Assembly: GCA_021613335.1 (NCBI GenBank)
Contig: JAJTWR010000260.1
Location: 814,001-878,000 of the forward strand
Direction: 5' to 3'
Length of the DNA: 64,000 bases
DNA from: Whitmania pigra
Lineage: Eukaryota > Annelida > Clitellata > Hirudinida > Haemopidae
Below the pieces are notes generated by a model. The model saw nothing but the letters and a program-made list of their open reading frames with translations. It ran no database searches and was not told the origin of the DNA. Shown piece after piece: positions 1 through 10,290 of the stretch; positions within the stretch are counted from its first letter, which is position 1; each line of letters begins with the position of its first letter. A program made the position numbers and the translations under genes.

Positions 1-1746
1 GTTTCGGATAAAATTGGTGAACTACATGCTAAAGGTCGATACTTTTTTTAAATGTTAATTCATCGAAATTTTAGAAAAGAAACGGTAATTAAAGGACTAT
101 TTAGTAATAATATTATGTTAACGCTACTAAAAATACTAGTGTCTTAAAGACGACATAGAATGAATTGCTTATTATTAATATTTAAAAATAATAAATTAAA
201 ATTGCTACTAGTACATATGAACAATAAAATATGTAATATATGAATGACATCATTGAAATTAGTCAGAGATTTATACTGGCGAAGACCTCGATGTTTATGG
301 GTGTTGATGGTTAAGATTAGCCGCATTGCTCCTTAAGGTTAAAAAAAAGGTTTCTTGAGTTAGCGGAGGCCCATTTACAATGACACATCCAGTTCATGTC
401 TAAATACGACATTGAAATTACTTAAGTATAACACGTAACATTAAATGCTCTAAGAACGGACTAGTTGAATAAATCCATTGGTTCGCATAAATTTTGAGCA
501 TCCGTGTTCTTTGAAGATCTACTCCTACTTAGTGCGCGCCTTTCCACAACTCGATCAAAGATATTCTAAGAATTAAGCCATCCAATTACAAATAAATTCA
601 AACAAAGACAAAATTAATAAAAGCACAATAACTTTAAAGTTCCGGATTAAACATTTAAATGTCGCTTGAAAAGTAAATAACTGTAGTCATTCAGGACTTT
701 GAGATGCCAACCTCCTAATCAGCAAAAAGCGAAAATAACTGATTTATGACGCTTATTCAACTTAGTGAATCAGAACTGCTCCCAAGCGAAAACGGGTCCT
801 CAACAGATCATACTTTGACTCTCTTAGACTTAATAGCAACTAATAACGTTAAAGAAAATTTCAAAATTTCTGCTCAAGTTGAGACAAACAAATTTACGAG
901 CCTAAATCGGCTCAAATTCATTCGATAGTCACTCCGCATTAAGAAGCATATCAACTAGCCCACCACTACCAGGTTGTTGCTTTGAAATTTAGTAAAATGT
1001 TGAACCACCCGCAGCTAGGTCCCATTCAAATTTCGAATTATTAGAATATTGCAATCACGACTTCTCCATCAGCAAATCAACATGACGTAGGGACAGTGGC
1101 CACCGCGCCTTGGGCACCCAAGTTGGACCCTGATTAGATCTCTCCACAACTCAAACCTTATTAACGAAACCATGACGTCACTCGATGCCTCACTTGCTCG
1201 ATATTGTGAACTAAAAACTACCTAACCACAAGGACTAAATTGTTAAAATTCTAACCAACTAACGATTAATGAAATAATCAAGCGCAATTACACAAACAAC
1301 CGCAATGAAATAAGTGGTCAGATCCGAAATTTGTCAGACAGGACAGCTTCTTGAACAAATGATTGAATGAAGTCAGACAGCATTCCCGGATGAAATAGAA
1401 TTGTAATGATTTAAAGCCTTTGAATATTCTTTTGTGTAAATGTTTCTAAGCAGATTTGTAAATTCATCAACAGGCTTGCAAGATAACATTCGCAACTGAT
1501 TCAGCCAGAATTGCACTTTGCGTTTTGACAGGCGCCTTGGAAAACACGAAAAGTCTGATTTGTATGAGTTTTAACATTTTAAATTAATAACATTTATTTA
1601 TTGTATTTATTTTGTTATCATGAGTGCTTTCAAGAAAACCAGCTTGCTTAGATCAATGGACTCACCTAGCGGACTTTTTTTGCTTACCTTTGTCCTGCAA
1701 AATGTTGTGACAATCAGCCAATGACATTAAATGACATTTACTAAGA
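1..1746. other. AT-rich intergenic sequence, no gene seen
   Basis: I see no open frame with coding character, no RNA gene and no clear repeat in this stretch. Open frames are short and have no recognisable motifs. It lies downstream of the minus-strand gene that ends at 1747. Confidence 0.5.
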
Positions 1747-3547
1747 TTAGACTCTCCTCACTTTACAACATCCGTCTTCAATTTCGTTATCGAGGCTTTC
1801 CTTGATAGCAACACAAACATTAAAAAATTTTATCTTCAAACTAACATTTATAAGTCCACTTGTAATAATAACATGAACAAGCACTTTAAAACCCATTCAA
1901 CTCAGTTTTTATGAATTAGTTTCGACATAAAACCTCATGTTTAGAAAAGATGAACGAAATGAGAAAATACTTTGCTGGATGAGTGGTCATGTCCACAGTA
2001 AGGTCTACCTGTGTGCTTTATAAATATGTCACACAGCTTGCATCCCTCACGCTTAGTCACGTCTACATCTAAAAACATTAAGTTCCTTGAGATATTTACT
2101 TGAACTCTGTTTAAGTAACTTGAAGTTACGACCTTAGACAAATATAATAATAATAATAACGGCATTGATAATAATAACAATGATGATAACAATAACAATA
2201 ATATTAATTATATGTCTATCTTTACGATCAACTAGCTTAAGCCGACCTTTTCATACAATCGAGTGCATCATTTGGAAATATTCGTCGGCTCAAATAATAT
2301 CCGAAGAGGTTGCAAGGCGGAAAAAGTTTTTTAATATAATATGCAAGATAACCTTTTTTCGCTTCTGGCTTGTCTTCATAATCTATTGGATTTAAGTCCT
2401 CCATTTCTGAAACAGGGACAACCTGACACAAAAGAATTTATTACAAACCAAAAGAACAAAATCTCTGAAAACTATATCACATCTTTTGTCCAATTATAAA
2501 AACAAGTAATTGTCAAATATTGGGCAGACTGATCTAACAAATGTTTGTTCTCAATAAACCATTACTCATTACCCCACATCATTTCAAAATCACAGCAAAG
2601 CCGAACATACAAGTTTGAGACTTTTTAATGAAGCAATGGCATCTTTATACCTGTGACTTTGGAGGATTTGCTCTGTAAATAACAGCATCAACCCAAAACT
2701 TAATGGCTGGTTGGAACCTCTGAAATATGGTACTTTTCAATATAAATTCTCTTTTGTAACGTCCAAACTACCTTATGAGGAAAGAGTTTGAGTGAACGAT
2801 ATTTTTTTGCAGTACTTGATGGAAAAAGAAACGAAGACAGTAACAGTTTGGCCGATGCCAATGTAACCAATGAATTTGTGCATTCCTGACTTTTCACCTC
2901 CACCAAATTCAACTGTACAATAGAACCTTAGATAACAAGTTACAAATCAATTCTTATTTATATTAATGCCTTTTAAATTTACCACAAACTGATAAAAGGG
3001 CAACATTCAAATACTGGTAAAAGTGTTATATTTCCAAAGCTCTAGAAAGTGATTTCATGTTGAACTTATATAATGTCTTGGCTTGAATGAACCCTTGCCT
3101 CAAACCCACAAGCATACAAGTATTATCTATGTCATATATAATAACGTGGTACACAACACTTACAACACACCTTTTAACAAATCCACTATATCTTGTAAGG
3201 AAAAGTTTTTTGGAAACTCCTTTAAAATAGACCCTTTCGTGAGATGGATGTTTTTTATCATCTTATTTTCAATAATTAATATTTATCAAACCTTTTTAAA
3301 TATAAACCTTTCGTCAAATATCATAAATGAGGAAGCATTGAGAGACTCAGTGCAAAATGTATCATTTAAAATGTGTATTTCAATGAAGAAACATTTCCCA
3401 TTCCCGAGTAGTTCCAAGCACCCATTCAACTTTAAATAAACACATAAATGAACTTAATAAGCAAATTCCCATATGAAAAGCTAACTGAACAAGCCAATAT
3501 TTACGCACAGAATACACTTCGATCTCGGCAGAACAAGATAAAGCCAT
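1747..3547 (-). CDS. Unrecognised small gene, five phase-consistent exons plus a tentative first exon
   Basis: I do not recognise this protein. Five minus-strand exons join with canonical GT-AG sites and keep one frame: 2772-2912, 2651-2719, 2353-2422, 1971-2068 and 1747-1833 (TAA stop). Their lengths (141, 69, 70, 98, 87) sum to 465 nt, that is 154 residues plus stop, with phases 0, 0, 1, 0. A short exon at 3518-3547 beginning with ATG could supply the start (MALSCSAEIE, phase 0), but this is a guess and other 5' exons may exist. The middle of the protein has an aromatic run (FQPAIKFWVDAVIYRANPP) followed by an acidic linker. The C-terminal part has a possible metal-binding cluster: CKLC, then YCGHDH about 13 residues later. 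I see no signal peptide or obvious membrane helix in the confident part. The coding call rests on phase agreement across four introns rather than on homology. Confidence 0.55.
2144..2206. repeat. Imperfect A/T-rich trinucleotide run
   Basis: A run of ATA/AAT, then ATG/AAC-type triplets (aataataataacgg, then gataacaataacaat). It is a simple low-complexity tract, partly inside an intron of the minus-strand gene around it. The short hydrophobic frames over it are artefacts. Confidence 0.7.
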
Positions 3548-3599
3548 AGTAATAGAAATGGTGGGAACTCGACGGAAACGTCGGCGTCGCATCGAGCGG

Positions 3600-5440
3600 A
3601 AAATGTGTTTAAAAACGCTTTAAAATTTTGCTTTATTGTGAACAGTAAAATATTTGAATATTTTAACTTAAATATTTTTTAATTTTCTCCTTAGTCTAAA
3701 AATGTTTATGACTATTCCTTTGACTGATTTGAATCAAAATGTTTGTCCCTTGGCGTTTCATACCTAACATAACAGCACTTCTAGAGCAAGGTTATGTGAA
3801 TATTTTATGAAGGCGTAAATTTTATTTTTGCCTGGTGACTGAGTGTCAGGTCTTTTTGAAATCAGTTGTTGTCATTTACCAGCTAGCTAACCATACTCTC
3901 TTTTATATAAACCTTTAATTTTGTTTCTAAACTAGTGTAACCAAACTTGCTAGCTATACTACATCAATTAATTAACTACAAACTACTTTATTTGTTTATT
4001 ATTTTCATTGTTACGTTTAACACTTATGTTCAGTGGTGAAAAACTTTTCAATGCGGAACTCTAACGTGAGATCTGTGAAGTGAAGTAGTGTGTATGAAGC
4101 TTGTACTTTTGGGAAGTCCTTAGAACTTTCTCTTGAAACATACTAGCATTTTCAAACTCATTTGCATACTTAATTAAGCGAAGCTTCAATCAAATTAGTT
4201 GTAGGAGGAGGTGGGTGCAATGCAGGGACGTCATTTCATTTTAGTTTCAATGCTGGGCAATCTCTAGCATAACATGAGATGACTTTTTTTGCGTCTAGTC
4301 TAAAGTCAGGAGGTCGTTACTCAGTTGTTCCACTTTGCTTTGGGATATGGGATGTGGCATATTTGACTTTCACCACGTGCAAAGTGGCATGATCGGACAA
4401 TTCGGAGCAAAAAAAAGGCTTGCAGTAAATCAAGGAAAACAGAATAGTAAACGCAACTACCTTATTTGACTTTTGACAAAGATAAGATGACTAAAACACA
4501 CCAACCACCTAATGCACAGCTATAAGAACTAGATGAAACACAGGGAAGTTCCCACTCCTAGATACTATATTTGCACAGGCTGGCTAGCATGCGCACCCAC
4601 AACATCTCCCAACTTTTTCCGTAATTTTTTTTTAACGGTTTAAAAATTCGGTCCATCTCTCTCTACAGAGGACTGCCAAATCTGTAAGTCTTGACTGGCT
4701 CATCGATGATAGAGAGAGTTTTATAATAACTTAAGTTTGGAGAAGAAAGAACGCTCGCATCTTGCAACAAATAGCTTGGGCTAGGAAGATACGCGGCAAA
4801 ATCACAATATTAGGGGTAGAAATCCCAAGGCGGTATCTCTATGAAGCACGAAAGTTGAAAGAGACCATCGATTTTATCGTTTCCTGAAGCCTCCACAAAA
4901 TACTTCATAATATTACTTTCGTCAAAGAACTCATTTTTCTTTCTGAAGACTCGTGTCTTCAATTGGTCAATCATGATTATCATCAAGTAGATTTGACGGT
5001 GTGAAAAAGGTATTTGTTTGCAAGATCATGAACTTGCTGAAATCTGACTCTTCAATGGTCACAGCAAAACACTGAAGAGAGGGGGTTTGCCTCTATTTAA
5101 AAAAAATGTTTTATGTATCCCCTCAAAATGCCGCCCCTACCTTGGTATGCCACTGCTGAAAACACAGCAGTGTTATGAAGATTTCAATGGAGTCACAATT
5201 GTCAGACGTCGTAATGAACTCCATTGGAATTTTTCAGGCAATTATGATTATCCCCGCAATGAAATGAACTTAAAATTAGAAAGACTCTTGAAGTTAAATC
5301 ATTTCAATAAAGTAACGAAATCTAAAACTCCGTGAGATTTCATTCAAAGATCAGACAAAAAATTCACGTTATTATAAAATATTGCAATTGAAGATAATTT
5401 TTTAATTTATCAATGCTTGACTTTAGAAAAAGTTAAAACT
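3600..5440. other. Intergenic region with dispersed-repeat fragments
   Basis: No gene seen. Three dispersed-repeat fragments are present. A MITE-like end starts at 4223 with CAGGGACGTCATTTCATTTT, followed by a GCGTCTAGTCTAAAGTCAGG core near 4291. A fragment near 4665-4720 (agaggactgccaaatctgtaa) recurs at about 57810-57860. A third, at about 5007-5150, has a second copy at 6662-6800. Near 3778-3850 a stretch beginning cttctagagcaaggttatgt resembles one at about 61110-61180. Confidence 0.45.
5007..5150 (+). repeat. Dispersed repeat, copy 1 (left of the 8-unit gene)
   Basis: Begins TATTTGTTTGCAAGATCATG and aligns with 6662-6800 in the same orientation. Shared blocks are GCTGAAAT, CTTCA-TGG-CA-AGCAAAACA and AAATGCCGC-CCT, by eye about three quarters identical. 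The two copies bracket the repeat-protein gene at 5447-6304. The element type is not recognised; it may be a non-autonomous DNA element. Confidence 0.6.
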
Positions 5441-5446
5441 GGGTGA

Positions 5447-6304
5447 TCATTTTCCGAGCGTCAACACCCTGTTTCCGGCGAGATCTAATGAAGCCAGATC
5501 ATCAACTCCTCCAAGAACGCCACTGAGGAGATCTCTTTTACCCAATGAGAGCACTCTATGACCTGCAACATCCAAATCGGCTAGATTATCCACTCCTCCG
5601 AAAACGCCACTGAGAAGATTTCTTTTACCCAATGACAGCACTCTATGACCTGCAACATCCAAATCGGCCAGGTTATCCACTCCTCCGACGACGCCACTGA
5701 GAAGGTCTTTTTTACCCAGTGTCAATACCCTGTTACCGGCGAGGTCCAATGAAGCCAGATCATCAACTCCTCCAAGAACGCCACTGAGGAGATCTCTTTT
5801 ACCCAACGACAGCACTCTATGACCTGCAACATCCAAATCGGCCAGGTTGTCCACTCCACCGAGAACGCCACTGAGGAGGTCTTTTTTACCCAACGACAGC
5901 ACTCTATGACCTGCAACATCCAAATCACCCAGGTTGTCCACTCCTCCGAGGACGCCACTGAGGAGGTCTTTTTTACCCAGTGTCAATACCCTGTTACCGG
6001 CGAGGTCTAATGAAGCCAGATCATCAACTCCACCGAGGACGCCACTGAGAAGATCTCTTTTACCCAATGACAGCACTCTTGTTCCGGCCACATCCAAATC
6101 TGCCAGGTTATCCACTAGGCCGAGAGTATCACCGAGCAATGCTCTTGTTTCAAGCTCTATTTCTGTGTATTTTGAAAAATTAATTTATTTTAATGATTTT
6201 TATTGAAAATTCTCTTCCAGCATATTCATATTACTTGCTGGGGCACTTCGACACACCGAGCTAAGAGCAAGGCAAACGACAATAGAGACCAGATATTTCT
6301 CCAT
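5447..6304 (-). CDS. Secreted multi-copy repeat protein; candidate amidated-peptide precursor
   Basis: Two exons, 6235-6304 and 5447-6156, are separated by a 78-bp intron (GTAATATG...AAATAG); the upstream ACACAG acceptor would give an immediate stop. The product is about 259 residues. Residues 1-20 form a signal peptide (MEKYLVSIVVCLALSSVCRS). After a short linker come eight head-to-tail units of 29 residues (first and last 28), and nothing else. Two unit types are visible: one with DDLASLDLAGNRVLTLGKK, the other with DNLADLDVAGHRVLSLGKR. Every unit ends in Gly-Lys-Arg or Gly-Lys-Lys, and the last ends in Gly-Lys before the stop. Gly followed by two basic residues is the usual signal for prohormone cleavage and C-terminal amidation, so each unit could release a 26-residue acidic amidated peptide. 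The same units fit an LRR-like pattern (LxxLxLxxN), so a secreted solenoid is the main alternative. No homologue is recognised. Expression and processing are not visible from sequence. Confidence 0.75.
5450..6139 (-). repeat. Coding 87-bp tandem repeat, 8 copies, with 3-unit higher-order order
   Basis: Eight 87-bp units (edge units slightly shorter) encode the repeat protein. In protein order, A being the NRVLT type and B the HRVLS type, they read B-A-B, B-A-B, B-A. This suggests amplification of a 261-bp block as well as single units. Differences between copies of the same type are few and, by eye, mostly at third codon positions. Confidence 0.85.
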
Positions 6305-6661
6305 TTTCTCCAGTTGCTGCTCGTCCCTCGGATATCTGGAACTTTTATATCTTGGTGGCTATTATTTTTCTTTAATCAAGCGTAACCATTCAACGTCAAT
6401 CACGCGTCACTTTTTGATAGACATTGTCTTCTACTAACGACATTCGCTCGATTTTGTCATTTTATGATTTGATGTGTTGTTATTTATTAAGTTAAGGTAG
6501 TCAAAAATATAACTTCTTTAATTGAAAACCATCATGAACAGTCCCTGTTGGCAACGTTATGTTGCAAATGGTGACTGCATGTTACACAAATTGATCTGAC
6601 CTCTAAGATTTTCCACAGGGACATAGTTGAATTTTCAGTCTACTTCCAGATCACTCTACAA

Positions 6662-6800
6662 ATCTATTTGTTTGCAAGATCATGAACGAGCTGAAATTCT
6701 ACACTTCATTGGACATAGCAAAACATCGAGGAGAGCGGTTGCCGTTTTTTATATTTTTATTTCCCCCTCCAAATGCCGCTCCTTGGCACTTGCCGCCCGG
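6662..6800 (+). repeat. Dispersed repeat, copy 2 (right of the 8-unit gene)
   Basis: Begins TATTTGTTTGCAAGATCATG and matches the copy at 5007-5150 in the same orientation. It then runs into a GC-richer stretch (gccgctccttggcac) resembling the ends of other dispersed repeats in this window. The small open frames over it are not genes. Confidence 0.6.
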
Positions 6801-6899
6801 GGTGGACAGCCCCTTCCGCCCCTCCCTTAATTGGTACTCCATTGACTTGAGGTCTTTAGTTATTTGAATTTCAGCATTAAAACTCATTTTATTATGTCA

Positions 6900-7689
6900 C
6901 TTTTTTTTTTAAATTTTCTAATGTCAAAATACTGACTAAAAAGCATAAATTCAGAGAAATTTAGCATTACAATGCTCAAATGAGGAGTAGAAAAATGCAG
7001 CATCAGGTACACGATGCCAAACGATATTTGATACACGATATTTTCGATATTAAAAAAATAACTCGACGAGGATGACAGAAAGTTTTTAATATGTTCATTT
7101 GTTCAAAAATATTTAAAAACATTTCGTTTGTATCAGCTAGTATTTAATTTGAATGAAATCATAACGCAACTTTTTATTCTGAATGTAACTTTTTTAAATG
7201 TATGAAGTCATTAATTATTGACAAATTAATTTAGATAAATCTTTTTTCAGTTTAATTAATACAACACAGTATTATTAATTATATTAATATATACATTACA
7301 TTATATTATAACAACGTTGTTCTAATGGAGAGCATATTAATTTGTGTAGTACTAATTATATTGTCATAATAGAGAATATAAAAATGGCACATTATTATTA
7401 AAGCAAATATATTTTAAATCCTGCTCCAATCACTCTTCATTGATTTGTTCTCTACGAATTGCTGCGAAATAACTGCCCTAGCACCCCAAGCAGGGTTTCA
7501 GGCATTATTGTTCCGGGGGGGCATTTCATGAGTTCGGGGGGGGCCAGTATTTCGTGCCAAATACAAGTTTAAAATCAAATCATGCACAACTTCAGTTCAA
7601 TAATTATATTTTAGGTAAAATCATATTGAAAATCATTTATACAAACTAAAGTTTAAAATGTGTTTAATAACTGAAATGTTTAAAAAAAT
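6900..7689. other. AT-rich intergenic sequence
   Basis: No gene seen. It holds poly-T and TTAATTA-rich stretches and, at about 7500-7555, a G-run-rich fragment (ccgggggggcatttcatgag) resembling the ends of the dispersed MITE-like family found elsewhere here. Confidence 0.5.
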
Positions 7690-8210
7690 TTTAAACGCCG
7701 AGGTTTTTTGAGAGCATATAAATCTGCTATTCTCTCAAGAAAATCTTCCGTTGGAACTTCGGGACCTTTAATGCTTATGGTCATACAATGAGTTAAAGTT
7801 TCTGGTAACATTCTATTTCTTGCTTTGCTTAGAATCCTGTTCATTGTACTGAATGATCTTTCAACTGAAGCAGTTACTGGAATTACAAGAAGAATTGCAC
7901 AAAGCCTTTGTCTGCTATTCTCTCAAGTTTTGTCCAATTTTGACTCTACAAAGCGTGAGCAACTTGTTCATGTAGAGCTTCACATTTCTTCTTTATCTCT
8001 GGCTTTTTCCAATGTGTATTCATGGCTGGCAAGTTCCCTTTCAAGCCCATCCAATAAGAACCAGACACATGGATGGCTATACATCAAATCATGACAAAGA
8101 TATATGCATTTGAATTTGCTATCTGCTGCTCTTAATTTCTATTTCTTTGTTATTTTTAAGCACTTTCCAAGCATTTTTCACATATATCAGCTCGAATTCA
8201 GATCTCCTGT
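7690..8210 (-). pseudogene. hAT transposase relic, C-terminal dimerisation region
   Basis: On the minus strand, 7883 down to about 7695 reads VIPVTASVERSFSTMNRIL, then KARNRMLPETLTHCMTI. This is the conserved C-terminal dimerisation block of hAT-superfamily transposases. The sequence at 7884-8210 has related but stop-interrupted frames. No intact transposase or terminal repeats are visible here, so it is a decayed fragment. Confidence 0.75.
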
Positions 8211-8235
8211 GTGGAATCGTCACAGAAAGTTGATC

Positions 8236-8428
8236 ATCGACATGTCATTTCAGCCTTTTTCCAAGGGGAGCAAAACTCGCACAGCTTGAGAAGACGACCT
8301 TTTTTGCTTTTAGTCAAAATTTATGGAGGCAAAATCCTCGTAAAATGTGAGACGACCTTTTTTTTGCGTCTAGTCAAAAATCAGGGGAGCCGTTGCCCCC
8401 TGCTCCCCCTTCCCAAATTACGCCCCTG
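8236..8428 (+). mobile_element. MITE-like dispersed repeat ending CCCAAATTACGCCCCTG
   Basis: The right end, read in reverse, is CAGGGGCGTAATTTGGG, similar to the left end at 4223 (CAGGGACGTCATTTC). The core (TTTTTCCAAGGGGAGCAAAA, GACGACCTTTTTT, AGTCAAAAAT) recurs at about 4287-4315, 9705-9825 (reverse), 20221-20290, 35535-35610 and 52433-52547. It encodes nothing. The CAG terminus suggests a hAT-type non-autonomous element, but no target duplication was found. Confidence 0.5.
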
Positions 8429-8494
8429 CATCTACAAAATAGAAAATATCCAAAAGAAATGAACTAGTGTTTTGTTGATATATATGTATAGATT

Positions 8495-8840
8495 TGATTT
8501 TGTAGCTTCAGTCGCTGATGGTGCAAGCATCATAATGAAGTTTGCTCGCGACACTAACTCTCTTCATGTCGCTTGCCTAGCACATGCCATTCATTTGATT
8601 GTCTGTGATGTCCTATAAAAAAAATCAGGAAAGTAGATGGGAAGAGGAAAACATGGAAATTGGAGAGTTTGACCTTCATGAGGAGAGAAATGATGATTTG
8701 GCTGAAGACAAGTTATCAAATTTCATCTCTGAGCTTAAGGAGGTTATTGCAAGAGTCGGGAAAGTTGTTGAATTATTTCGAAAATTTCCTGTCTTTAATA
8801 ATGTAAATCTGCAATCACTGCCGCATTTTGATTTATATTG
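8495..8840 (+). pseudogene. hAT transposase relic, second family
   Basis: The plus strand reads DGASIIMKFAR, then LHVACLAHAIHLIVCDVL at 8516-8615. After a frame change comes an acidic stretch ending ISELKEVIARVGKVVELFRK near 8790. This layout (DGA...CLAHxLHL...C) is typical of the catalytic core of BED-type hAT transposases. It is frameshifted and truncated at both ends. It lies on the opposite strand to the hAT fragment at 7690-8210, so the two are probably unrelated insertions. Confidence 0.7.
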
Positions 8841-8964
8841 TTTACAAAACATTTAATTTTCTTGACTTCACTGTCGCGAACTGGTCAATAACGCAATCCA
8901 AATCTCTTTTTTTTCCAATGTGTTCTCTTGCAACGCTAAGAAGAGCAAGATCGCCTAGACCAGG

Positions 8965-9565
8965 GTGACCCGTCATAACAACCTGGCGTCAAAATAGCCC
9001 CGACAAAACAGTCCCATCAATATAGCCCGGTGACTCAATATAGCCCAGGACGAAAAGGACCCGTCAGAATGGCCCGGTCAAAATAGCCCGGCGACAAAAT
9101 AACCCTGTCAAAACAGCCCCGTCAGTGTATTTAAAAAAAAATACATTAACCGATAACTGATTCCAAATTTAATTCGAAGTTAGTGGTTTGAAGATTTATC
9201 GTCTAAAATATTATTAGGATGCTGGCTACTTCCTCACTTTACATGGACTTTTCAAGTTGATATTTAATATAAATTATCGATTGACAAGCAACATGTGCGA
9301 TCTGCACAAAGAGAATTTACCAGACACTCATTAAGGTCACGAAGGTTCCTTTGATCGTTTAATTTCTTTTGATCCTTCCTTTCTTTGTGAACAATGAAGG
9401 GTTTGATTTGGAATTGGAATTTAATCTATGTTATCGATTGACGTACAACATATTCGAGCCACACAAAGTGAATCACCTTATCGGACTCACCTTATCATCA
9501 TGTCATGTGGACTTGTAACAAATTCACAATGAACCAATTTTACCGCTATTTTGACGGGGCTATTA
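8965..9565 (+). mobile_element. Foldback-type MITE with subrepeat-built terminal inverted repeats, copy 1
   Basis: The left end starts GTGACCCGTCATAACAACC and continues for about 165 bp as a degenerate array of short units (AAAATAGCCCCGACA, AAAATAGCCCGGCGA, AAAACAGCCCCGTCA). The right end, ATTTTGACGGGGCTATT at 9545-9561, is the inverted complement but is cut short. The interior (9130-9540) matches, in opposite orientation, the element at 35952-36463, including TTATCGATTGAC-x-AACAT and CACACAAAGTGAATCACC. Part of the interior is present twice, near 9255-9340 and 9405-9500. No coding sequence. Confidence 0.75.
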
Positions 9566-9699
9566 TATATATATGATAATTTATTTGTTGTGTTTTTCTC
9601 AGATACTGCCGTATTCTGATTTACATAGTCTACAAAAGATTTACTTTCTTGATTTCACTGTAACTGACATAAACAAAATCTCTTTTTTTCTGATGTATT

Positions 9700-9828
9700 A
9701 TGTTTTGTGAGGGTTAGCCCCCTGAATTTTGGCTAGAAGCTAAAAAGGCCGTCTACTCAAGTTGTGCGAGGGTTTGTTTTCCTTGGAAAAAGGTGGAATG
9801 ATGTCGCTGATTAACACATTATTTTGTC
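9700..9828 (-). repeat. Copy of the CAGGG[A/G]CGT MITE-like family, reverse orientation
   Basis: Read in reverse it gives CATTCCACCTTTTTCCAAGG, then CCTCGCACAACTTGAGTAGA and TTCTAGCCAAAATTCAGGGG. These match the core at 8250-8400 point for point. No coding content. Confidence 0.5.
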
Positions 9829-9829
9829 A

Positions 9830-10166
9830 TGTGATGACTTGAAATGGTATAGCTGAAAATAGCATTTATATAATCTTGCTAAGCATTTCACGCATTATTA
9901 TTTTGTATTTTTTACAACATTCTACACCTCTTGTTTGGTTGACTCTATACAATGCTAATCTCCGTCAAAACGAACACTGGCAGAAAGTGAGGCTGAAGGT
10001 CCACCGAGACGTTGGCTTGATGATTCCTTGAGTGGTTTAATGACGATGAAACGAAGAAATTTTAGGTGTGTCATTGTCTGCGATGAATCGTGTACCTGGC
10101 AGTGGATCTTCAGCCATAATTGTCAATTTATTGCAATTGTAAATAAATTCCACCATTTCTGGGCGT
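9830..10166. other. Intergenic sequence, nothing recognised
   Basis: No open frame, repeat or RNA feature that I can support. Confidence 0.5.
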
Positions 10167-10290
10167 GAAGGTTGGCCGAATGGGTTACGTTCCTGCATAC
10201 AGCGGTTATGACAGGAGTCGTATTGTGTCGTGTTCGAAACCCAGCCTGCCGCCGGCGCCCTAGGAAAGAAGCGCTATATAAATGGTCACA
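10167..10290 (+). mobile_element. tRNA-derived SINE
   Basis: A pol III A box (TGGCCGAATGG, 10173-10183) and B box (GTTCGAAACC, 10232-10241) are spaced as in tRNA genes. They are followed by a GC-rich segment and the tail AAGCGCTATATAAATGG, a type of 3' end shared with L2-like LINEs in many animals. The arms do not fold into a complete tRNA, so this is a SINE head and not a tRNA gene. Confidence 0.65.

Noticed and set aside
6157..6164. ACACAG as acceptor for exon 2 of the 8-unit gene
   Set aside because: It would give AAA-TAG, an immediate stop; the AAATAG acceptor just downstream keeps the frame.
5722..6206. Overlapping frames on both strands of the 8-unit gene
   Set aside because: They are shadows of the 87-bp repeat. 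Only the minus-strand frame with the upstream signal-peptide exon makes a sensible protein.
10167..10290. A functional tRNA gene
   Set aside because: A and B boxes are present, but acceptor and anticodon stems do not pair; SINE is the better reading.
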